Shown in pieces: positions 57,647-64,000 of a stretch of DNA of 64,000 nucleotides. The stretch is taken from the NCBI RefSeq assembly GCF_000967245.1, contig NZ_KQ033878.1, positions 124,001 through 188,000 on the forward strand, given 5' to 3'. The first letter of the stretch is position 1. Every line of letters begins with the position of its first letter. The position numbers were made by a program, and so were the translations under genes. Below the pieces are notes generated by a model that saw nothing but the letters and a program-made list of their open reading frames with translations, searched no databases and was not told the DNA's origin. Origin of the DNA: Bombilactobacillus mellis (lineage in GTDB: Bacteria > Bacillota > Bacilli > Lactobacillales > Lactobacillaceae).

Positions 57647-60424
57647 CTACTTTTCTAAGCCTTCACTTAAAGCTTCTGGATAATGATTACGGATAATTTG
57701 GGCACAGCGTACACATAAATTAGGTAAATCTGCATCTTGACCGACGTCTTCTTTGGTCATCCAGCAGCGTTGACATACCTGACCCGGAGCAGCAGTTACT
57801 TGAACTTGGACATCATCATATTCATCCGCTGAAGCTAATTTTGTTTCACTAACTTTAAATTGCGAAACAATTAATAATTGACCAACATTAGCATTGAGAC
57901 TATCTAAAAGTTGTTTTAACTGGGCCTGTGGATAAATTGTTACTGCCGCTTCTAAGGACTTTCCAATAACTTTTTGATCCCGGGCCTGTTCCAAAGATTT
58001 TAAAACTTCGTCACGAAAATGCATGAAACTCTGCCATTGCTGTAAAATTTCGGCTGCCTGCGGATAATTATGCACTTTTGGCATAAAAGTCAGCTGCACA
58101 AAATCCTCGGACTCTTTCAATTGCTGCCATACTTGTTCCATAGTATGCGGCAAGATTGGTGTCAATAATTTGGCAATTGCGACTGTGGCCGAATACATTA
58201 CAGTTTGCATTTGCCGTCTGCTTAAGGAATCCGGCGCATCAATATAAATAACATCTTTAGCAAAATCTAAATAAAAAGCTGACATATCATTAGCTAAGAA
58301 ACTGACGACATGTTTATAAACTGTTGGAAAGTCAAAGTCTTCATAGGCTTTTTCGACAGTAGCCGTCAATTGATCTAATTTAACCATTAAATATTGGTCA
58401 ACTGAACGCAAGTCATCAAAAGCAACACCATTAGTTTGTGGATCAAAATCAGTTGTATTCGCCAGCATAAAGCGTAAAGTATTACGAATCTTCCGATAAG
58501 TTTCTGAAACTTGTTTAAAAGTTTCAACAGAGACCGGCACATCAGAACTTGTATCTACTGAAGAAACCCAAAGACGAATAATTTCTGCTCCAAATTGACG
58601 TTCAATATCCCCTGGAACAATTACATTACCTAAAGATTTGCTCATTTTGTGGCCTTTGCCATCCAAAATAAAACCTTGAGATAAAATTTGTCGATAGGGA
58701 GCCACACCATTCACGGCTACAGAAGTAATCAAACTGGAATTAAACCAACCACGATACTGATCTGATCCTTCCAGATACATATCGGAAGGAAAACTTAAGT
58801 CATCACGGGTTCGTAAAGTATATTGGTGTGAAGATCCGGAGTCAAACCACACATCGAGAATATCTGTTTCTTTGGTAAATTGACCATGAGGACTGCCTGG
58901 GTGACTGAAGCCTTCAGGTAATAACTCTTTGGCCGACTTTTCAAACCAAATATTAGAACCATATTGAGCAAATAAATCGGCAACATGTAAAATTGTTTCT
59001 TGAGTCATAATCGGGGTTCCGTCTTCAGCATAGAAAATAGGCATCGGCACACCCCAAACCCGTTGCCGGGAAATTACCCAATCTCCACGATCGCGAATCA
59101 TATTATATAAACGGGTTTTGCCCCAAGCAGGTTTAAATTTAACTTCGTTAATCTGCTCTAAAATATCTTCGCGAATGGGATCAATAGAGGCAAACCACTG
59201 CGGAGTTGAACGAAAGATAACCGGCTTTTTGGTACGCCAATCATGGGGATAACTATGAACAAAGAAATCCAGTTTCATCATTAAGCCCTTATCTGTCAAA
59301 GTTGCGGTTACTTTCTTATTGGCATCTTCGTAAAATAAACCGTCAAATCCAGGAGCTTCTTTAGTTAAATAGCCATGATCGTCCACTGGCGATAAGACTT
59401 CAAGCCCATACTTTTGGCCGACATTAAAGTCATCATTTCCTAAACCAGGAGCTGTATGCACTAAGCCGGTACCATCATCCAGCGTTACATGATTGCCTAA
59501 AATCAATAAAGAGTCCCGGTCATAAAAAGGATGCTTAGCTACCATATATTCCATTTCGCGGCCTTTAAAGGTCTTTAAAACTTGCCAGTTTTCCCAGCCG
59601 AAGACTTGGGCGAGATAATCTATCCGTTCACTGGCAACTACATATTTTTTGTCGTTAACTTGCAAAAGTGAATAATCAAAATTAGGGTTAACACAAATTG
59701 CCTCATTTGCTGGCAAGGTCCAAGGAGTAGTAGTCCAAATTACAAAATAAGCATCATTATCAATTAAACCTTTGCCGTCACGAACCGGAAAAGCTACATA
59801 TAAGGAAGGTGACTTAATATCCTTATATTCTACTTCAGCTTCTGCCAAAGTAGATTCTGAAGATGGTGACCAATAGACTGGCTTTTTCCCACGATAAATC
59901 AATCCGCGATCTACCATTTTAGCAAAAACTTTAATTTCTTCTGCCTCATATTTAGGCAATAAAGTCAGATAAGGATGCTCCCAATCTCCGGAAACGCCCA
60001 AACGTTTAAAATCTTTTTTTTGCTTCTCTACTTCATTCATTGCGTAATCGTAACATAATTTACGATAATCAACCGTACTCATTTCCTTACGCTTGATACC
60101 TTGCTTGGTCAATTCCTGTTCAATAGGTAACCCATGAGTGTCCCAACCGGGAACATACGGAGCACGATAACCCAGCATTGATTTAGACCGAATAATAATA
60201 TCTTTAGTAACTTTATTAAGAGCATGTCCCATATGAATATTGCCATTGGCATATGGTGGTCCATCATGCAGAATAAAAGTCGGTAAATCTTTATTTAAGG
60301 CTTGACGGCGTTGATAAATTTGCTGATCATCCCATTCCTGTTGCCATTCCGGTTCTTTTTTGGGCAAATTACCCCGCATGGGAAAAGCGGTTTTGCCAAC
60401 ATTCAAAGTATCTTTAATACGCAT
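57647..60424 (-). CDS. ileS: Isoleucyl-tRNA synthetase
   Basis: Class I synthetase of 925 residues, normal length. HIGH-type motif GNIHMGHAL is near 60, the editing (CP1) domain about 190-390 includes [15 protein letters not shown] is at about 596, and the C-terminal zinc ribbon is CQRCW...CVRC. The bacterial ileS1 type is indicated by length and the C-terminal zinc motif. Expression is likely controlled by the T-box leader upstream. Confidence 0.98.
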   Translation of the reverse strand: MRIKDTLNVGKTAFPMRGNLPKKEPEWQQEWDDQQIYQRRQALNKDLPTFILHDGPPYANGNIHMGHALNKVTKDIIIRSKSMLGYRAPYVPGWDTHGLPIEQELTKQGIKRKEMSTVDYRKLCYDYAMNEVEKQKKDFKRLGVSGDWEHPYLTLLPKYEAEEIKVFAKMVDRGLIYRGKKPVYWSPSSESTLAEAEVEYKDIKSPSLYVAFPVRDGKGLIDNDAYFVIWTTTPWTLPANEAICVNPNFDYSLLQVNDKKYVVASERIDYLAQVFGWENWQVLKTFKGREMEYMVAKHPFYDRDSLLILGNHVTLDDGTGLVHTAPGLGNDDFNVGQKYGLEVLSPVDDHGYLTKEAPGFDGLFYEDANKKVTATLTDKGLMMKLDFFVHSYPHDWRTKKPVIFRSTPQWFASIDPIREDILEQINEVKFKPAWGKTRLYNMIRDRGDWVISRQRVWGVPMPIFYAEDGTPIMTQETILHVADLFAQYGSNIWFEKSAKELLPEGFSHPGSPHGQFTKETDILDVWFDSGSSHQYTLRTRDDLSFPSDMYLEGSDQYRGWFNSSLITSVAVNGVAPYRQILSQGFILDGKGHKMSKSLGNVIVPGDIERQFGAEIIRLWVSSVDTSSDVPVSVETFKQVSETYRKIRNTLRFMLANTTDFDPQTNGVAFDDLRSVDQYLMVKLDQLTATVEKAYEDFDFPTVYKHVVSFLANDMSAFYLDFAKDVIYIDAPDSLSRRQMQTVMYSATVAIAKLLTPILPHTMEQVWQQLKESEDFVQLTFMPKVHNYPQAAEILQQWQSFMHFRDEVLKSLEQARDQKVIGKSLEAAVTIYPQAQLKQLLDSLNANVGQLLIVSQFKVSETKLASADEYDDVQVQVTAAPGQVCQRCWMTKEDVGQDADLPNLCVRCAQIIRNHYPEALSEGLEK

Positions 60425-60446
60425 AACAACTACCCTCCTAAAAGAT

Positions 60447-60590
60447 AAAAAAAACGCCCTAAATTAGGACGAATTACTCGCTATACCACCCAAAAACAGT
60501 AGACTAGTGTTTGAGAATGAATTAGAAACTGATAAATAATTTTTAGAGCCTTATCGAACTTTCACCGTACTTTCGACTCGCTAAAAGGTT
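60447..60590 (-). promoter_or_regulatory. T-box riboswitch leader of ileS
   Basis: Minus strand. The T-box GGGTGGTATAGCGAG is at 60477-60491; its bulge TGGT fits the ACCA end of tRNA-Ile. A terminator CGTCCTA/TAGGGCG with eight T follows (60447-60471), and GGG plus GCG of the T-box can pair with TCC plus CGT of its left arm, giving the alternative antiterminator. Stem I appears very short: GAGTC (60575-60579) with GGCTC (60546-60550), then a GATAA bulge (60551-60555) that contains AUA, an Ile codon, as possible specifier. Confidence 0.87.
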
Positions 60591-60595
60591 AAAAA

Positions 60596-61285
60596 TTACT
60601 CTTGTTTTTCTAATTTAGTGTGATTATCTTGATTATCATCATTTTCCTTGGAATTGTCAATACCTTTATCCGAAGAATTCTTAACTACTAGATCATCATC
60701 TTCTAATTTAACCTTATCTGCAAATTGATTTAAGCGAGCTAAATAATTTTGACATTCTGCTTGAATCTTCTGCATTATTTTTTCTTCGTCACCATTAATT
60801 AACTCTTGCCAAGGAACAGAGTCAACTAACTTTTGTTGAGATTGGATAACATTTTTTAGATTCTCATAATCACGCCGCACGCCTTGATTAATTTGATTGC
60901 TTTGCTCAATAATTGTCTGGGCTTGTTGTTCAGATTCCTGGACAATTTGACGCGCTTTTTTAATGGCTTCATTGACCATTCGTTCAGTATTTAAACGTGT
61001 CTGCGTCATTAAGGAGTTAGCCTGGACATCAGCCTGATTTTTGACTTGATCAGCAGCATTTTGCGCCACAATAATTGCTTCGTTAACCGTATTTTGCAAT
61101 TCATTAAAATAAGAAATTTGGGTTTGGGCATCTTTGAGATCATGCTCCAGCTGCTTATTTTTATTAATTTCGGCGTTATAGTCTTTGATAATTTGATTTA
61201 AAAATTGATCAACTTCATCTTTATCATAGCCGCGCAATTGTGAACTAAAATTCTTTTTCTGAATATCTTTTGGTGTCAATGTCAT
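60596..61285 (-). CDS. divIVA: Cell-division protein DivIVA
   Basis: Coiled-coil protein marking curved membrane at septa and poles; 229 residues. The N-terminal lipid-binding region MTLTPKDIQKKNFSSQLRGY with the KDEVDQFLNQI segment is typical. A long coiled coil rich in Gln, Asn and Ala (about 35-160) and an acidic tail follow. ATG 61285 (MTLTPKD) has GGAGG about ten bases upstream; the ATG at 61300 is in front of it and unlikely. It follows ylmH in the usual order. Confidence 0.95.
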   Translation of the reverse strand: MTLTPKDIQKKNFSSQLRGYDKDEVDQFLNQIIKDYNAEINKNKQLEHDLKDAQTQISYFNELQNTVNEAIIVAQNAADQVKNQADVQANSLMTQTRLNTERMVNEAIKKARQIVQESEQQAQTIIEQSNQINQGVRRDYENLKNVIQSQQKLVDSVPWQELINGDEEKIMQKIQAECQNYLARLNQFADKVKLEDDDLVVKNSSDKGIDNSKENDDNQDNHTKLEKQE

Positions 61286-61299
61286 CCTTATAACCTCCA

Positions 61300-62064
61300 T
61301 TAATGACGGAATATTCGTAAGTAGAGCTGATATTTATTAGTCCGTGTTTGTCCTAAAAAGTCCAAAATTGTCAGACGCCCCCAGCCACGACAACTAAGGG
61401 AATCGCCAATCGTCACTAAATAGTCACTGTGCTTTTGATGTTCCCAATTCACAAAAACTTGTCCCGACTGAATCAAATCTTTCACTTGTTTGCGTGAGCG
61501 GTGAAAAGCAGCGGCAATTACAGCATCCATTCGCAAAGAAGAACTAATGATCGTTTCATTGCTGAAATCACCTTTAACAGCTACAAGTTGCTCTGTAGGC
61601 TGGGGCAAAACTTTAACTTTATTATGACCTATTCTGGTAATTTCTTGAAGCAAAAACTCCTGAAATTGTTTCTCTGCCCAAAACTGCCAACGATCACCAT
61701 CCGTAATAATATCACCAAAGCATTCACGGTTTAATCCTAAATTAGCTAATGTCCCTAAAATTTGTGAATGTTTTAAATGGACAAACTTATGATTAAATTC
61801 AATCTCAAAAAGTTGAATTTCAAAATCAGCTTCGTCTACAGGAAGAAAACTAGGAGCTAAAAGTAATCGTTGCCGCTCCGCATGGGCGTAACCACCAGAA
61901 AAATAGGCATTACAATCGCCAGCCTGGAACGCTAAAATTTGTTGAGCCTGAAAGCATTGAGCCGGATTTAAAAAAGGACTTAATTTGGGAGTATAGTATT
62001 TATGAACCTGATTGATCAGCGCTAAAATTTGCTGGTTAGTTTTATTCTTAATAATAGTTGACAT
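61300..62064 (-). CDS. ylmH: YlmH family RNA-binding protein (S4 domain)
   Basis: A 254-residue protein with an N-terminal YlmH domain and a C-terminal S4 RNA-binding domain (SSLRMDAVIAAAFHRSRKQV, then IQSGQVFVNWEHQKH). YlmH lies in the division cluster of Firmicutes and has been linked to ribosome-associated quality control. ATG 62064 directly follows the yggT stop; a TTG at 62094 inside yggT is an alternative. No strong ribosome site is seen, so it may depend on coupling. Confidence 0.9.
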   Translation of the reverse strand: MSTIIKNKTNQQILALINQVHKYYTPKLSPFLNPAQCFQAQQILAFQAGDCNAYFSGGYAHAERQRLLLAPSFLPVDEADFEIQLFEIEFNHKFVHLKHSQILGTLANLGLNRECFGDIITDGDRWQFWAEKQFQEFLLQEITRIGHNKVKVLPQPTEQLVAVKGDFSNETIISSSLRMDAVIAAAFHRSRKQVKDLIQSGQVFVNWEHQKHSDYLVTIGDSLSCRGWGRLTILDFLGQTRTNKYQLYLRIFRH

Positions 62065-62065
62065 G

Positions 62066-62329
62066 CTAAAATATTGACCCGATCCAACGCTCAATAATAT
62101 CTAAAACAATAAAAGCAAAGATCGGCGATAAACTAATCCCAAAAATTGGTGGTATAAAACGATCAAAAAGATTCAAAAAAGGGTTAACTATTCGTCCAAT
62201 CCACATTCCTAATTTCGAGGTTACTGCCCCGGGTAGCCAAGTCATAAAACAATAGATAATAATTATCCATTTATAAAGGCCAATTAAATCTATCAGAATA
62301 ATTGGTAATCCATTGACAATATTGGTCAC
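62066..62329 (-). CDS. yggT: YggT family membrane protein
   Basis: An 87-residue membrane protein with two hydrophobic segments (LIDLIGLYKWIIIIYCFMTW and ISLSPIFAFIVLDIIERWI). WIGRIVNPFLNLFDRFIPP is the YggT signature. GTG start with AGGTGAGG upstream. Between sepF and ylmH, its usual place; thought to aid division or membrane insertion, unproven. Confidence 0.92.
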   Translation of the reverse strand: MTNIVNGLPIILIDLIGLYKWIIIIYCFMTWLPGAVTSKLGMWIGRIVNPFLNLFDRFIPPIFGISLSPIFAFIVLDIIERWIGSIF

Positions 62330-62345
62330 TTAAATCTTTCCTCAC

Positions 62346-62747
62346 CTATTCCGTAAAATTGTCAGTACCGTTATCAATTTCAAAGTTAGTGGGTGTATAT
62401 AAAAACACATGGTCATCTACGCGCCGAATATCACCATTAATTGCAAATACGGTTCCGGTTAAGAAATCGGTAATGCGACGCATTTGCTCTTCACTAACAT
62501 TTTTCAAATTAACCAGTACTGCGCGATTATTTAATAAATCCTTCGCAATCTCTTTCGCATCAGCATAGCGACGTGGTTCAATAACTTTGATTTCACTACG
62601 CTGAGAAGTGCGCGGCTGCGGAGAATTTATTGAGACAACATTATTTTTGCGAACTTCCTTATTAGGATTTTCCGGCTGTTCTGCAACAGTATAATCATCT
62701 TCTTCATCATTCATACCAAAAAAATTAGCCAATTTGTCAAAAGCCAT
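62346..62747 (-). CDS. sepF: Cell-division protein SepF
   Basis: A 133-residue protein that links FtsZ to the membrane. It has an N-terminal amphipathic helix (MAFDKLANFFGM), an acidic and disordered linker, and the conserved core (VIEPRRYADAKEIAKDLLNN...AVLVNLKNVS...DFLTGTVFAINGDIRRV). GGAGGGAG precedes the ATG. Eleven bases after ftsZ, so in the same operon. Confidence 0.95.
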   Translation of the reverse strand: MAFDKLANFFGMNDEEDDYTVAEQPENPNKEVRKNNVVSINSPQPRTSQRSEIKVIEPRRYADAKEIAKDLLNNRAVLVNLKNVSEEQMRRITDFLTGTVFAINGDIRRVDDHVFLYTPTNFEIDNGTDNFTE

Positions 62748-62758
62748 TCTACTCCCTC

Positions 62759-63943
62759 CTATCTTTTAGGACGGTGCTTCAAAAATGGGGGCATTGAGTC
62801 CTCATCGTCATTATCGTCGTTTAAAGCATCTGATTGATTAAAAATATCAAAACCAGTAGTATTGCTGTCTTTATTATTACTATTAAAATCAGGTTGACTG
62901 CCTACACCCCACGGATCATCGATCTTATCGCGATTGCTGGCAGGAGTTGTTGTAGGTTGTGAGTTAACAGTTTTGTTCTTTTTGGTTACTGGTTTTTCAT
63001 CATCAATTCCCGTCGCAATTACTGTAACCCGGACTTCATCACCCAGATTTTCATCCATCGAGGTCCCAAAAATAATATTAACATCTTCACTCGTCGCTTG
63101 CGAGACTACATTAGCTGATTCATTAGCTTCAAATAAAGATAAATCCGGGCCCCCCGTAATATTTAACAGTACCTGTTTTGCTCCATCAATTGAAACTTCT
63201 AAAAGTGGTGAGGAAATTGCTTTTTTAGTGGCTTCTACAATTCGATTTTCGCCATTGGCAGCCCCAATTCCCATTAAGGCTGAACCTTGATCAGACATGA
63301 CCGTTTTGATGTCAGCAAAATCCAAATTGACAAATCCCGGAGACGTAATTAAATCTGATATTCCTTGAACTCCTTGTCGCAAGACATCATCCGCTACATG
63401 CAGTGCTTCTTTCATAGGTGTTTTTTTATCAACAATTTCTAAAAGTCGATTATTAGCAATAACTACTAAGGTATCCACATGTTGCTTTAAATCCTCAATA
63501 CCCTTGTCTGCATATTTGGCACGTTTGGGACCTTCAAACATAAAAGGCCGAGTCACTACTCCTACAGTTAAAGCACCCGAATCTTTCGCCACACGGGCAA
63601 TAACGGGAGCCGCTCCCGTGCCTGTGCCGCCGCCCATACCGGCAGTAATAAAAATCATATCTGATTCTTTCAACAAATCAGAAATCACATCTTCACTTTC
63701 TTCAGCAGCTTTTTGGCCAATATCCGGGTTCGAACCGGCTCCTAGACCACGAGTTAACTTCGGACCTAGTTGCAAACGGGTATCAGCCTGGGATAAATCA
63801 AGGGCCTGCATATCAGTATTAGCAGCGATAAATTCGACACCCTTAATATTTTCCTCAACCATTCGATTGACAGCATTACCTCCAGCACCACCAACGCCGA
63901 TTACCTTGATTTTTGCTTTTGTATTTTCCGTTGAATTTTCCAT
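62759..63943 (-). CDS. ftsZ: Cell-division protein FtsZ
   Basis: Tubulin-like GTPase forming the division ring; 394 residues. The tubulin signature GGGTGTG is at 104-110, the catalytic T7 region follows ([13 protein letters not shown]), and the disordered Asn/Asp-rich C-terminal linker ends in the conserved peptide [11 protein letters not shown], which binds FtsA and SepF. AGGAGG lies about ten bases before the ATG. ftsA would be expected just beyond the window edge. Confidence 0.98.
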   Translation of the reverse strand: MENSTENTKAKIKVIGVGGAGGNAVNRMVEENIKGVEFIAANTDMQALDLSQADTRLQLGPKLTRGLGAGSNPDIGQKAAEESEDVISDLLKESDMIFITAGMGGGTGTGAAPVIARVAKDSGALTVGVVTRPFMFEGPKRAKYADKGIEDLKQHVDTLVVIANNRLLEIVDKKTPMKEALHVADDVLRQGVQGISDLITSPGFVNLDFADIKTVMSDQGSALMGIGAANGENRIVEATKKAISSPLLEVSIDGAKQVLLNITGGPDLSLFEANESANVVSQATSEDVNIIFGTSMDENLGDEVRVTVIATGIDDEKPVTKKNKTVNSQPTTTPASNRDKIDDPWGVGSQPDFNSNNKDSNTTGFDIFNQSDALNDDNDDEDSMPPFLKHRPKR

Positions 63944-64000
63944 GATAATTAAATCCTCCTGCTCTTACTGTTTACTTATTTAATTAGTCAAAGAACTTTT

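Noticed and set aside
63504-63983. Open frame of 159 codons antisense to ftsZ
   Set aside because: It lies wholly over the conserved ftsZ GTPase domain and has no credible start signal or protein features.

Overview
This window comes from an AT-rich Gram-positive bacterium of the family Lactobacillaceae. The evidence is gene content and order: dnaE (PolIII alpha of the DnaE type), rnz with a short-chain dehydrogenase, a fruRKA operon, PTS-type dihydroxyacetone kinase, tuf/tig/clpX/engB, two RNase J enzymes, rpoY, recD2, a nudF-mtnN-iscS-mnmA block, and an ileS-divIVA-ylmH-yggT-sepF-ftsZ division cluster. The complete pyruvate dehydrogenase operon and the AT-rich style fit a host-associated lactobacillus. 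A bee-gut Bombilactobacillus-like organism is my guess; the sequence alone does not prove it. Many genes start with GTG or TTG, spacing is tight, and several stop codons lie inside terminator hairpins.

Layout. 1-9.1 kb (minus strand): partial dnaE; rpmF; SDR, rnz, an OatA-like O-acetyltransferase and obgE, with a small DUF2929-like protein divergent from dnaE. 9.1-14.9 kb (plus): the fruR-fruK-fruA operon with a three-repeat operator, cutC and a lone WsaF-like glycosyltransferase. 14.9-19.2 kb: uvrC, a 49-residue small gene with its own promoter and terminator, and the dhaK-dhaL-dhaM operon with a cre-like site in its promoter. 19.3-28.5 kb: engB, clpX, an inverted L-2-hydroxyacid dehydrogenase gene, tig, tuf, a TPR protein, rnjB and rpsO. 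28.6-36.5 kb: rpsT (plus), then holA, comEC, comEA, sepM, coaD, rsmD, ylbG and ftsW (minus). 36.6-44.2 kb: typA, an inositol-phosphatase family gene and the pdhABCD operon, with a Rex-like site upstream. 44.4-48.2 kb (plus): def, rpoY-rnjA and a diacylglycerol kinase. 48.2-56.1 kb (minus): recD2, TPR, phosphoglycerate mutase family, mnmA, DUF1831, iscS, mtnN, a 53-residue membrane protein and nudF. 56.2-57.3 kb (plus): a DUF3290/DUF421 membrane pair. 57.4-64 kb (minus): a divergent cold-shock protein, ileS with a compact T-box leader, divIVA, ylmH, yggT, sepF and ftsZ.

How the parts work together. Carbon metabolism is represented by fructose uptake and phosphorylation (fruA, fruK), PTS-coupled dihydroxyacetone phosphorylation (dhaKLM), 2-keto acid reduction (the hicD-like enzyme) and pyruvate oxidation (pdh). 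Candidate control sites for a DeoR-family regulator, CcpA and Rex sit in front of the fru, dha and pdh operons. RNA handling is rich: RNases J1 and J2, RNase Z, tRNA 2-thiolation by IscS and MnmA, and T-box control of ileS. Cell division and wall growth are represented by ftsZ, sepF, divIVA, ylmH, ftsW and oatA. There are no tRNA or rRNA genes, insertion sequences, phage genes or CRISPR arrays. This is mainly a core-genome region. The points worth a second look are regulatory elements and small or divergent proteins; I do not see a clear new multi-gene system.
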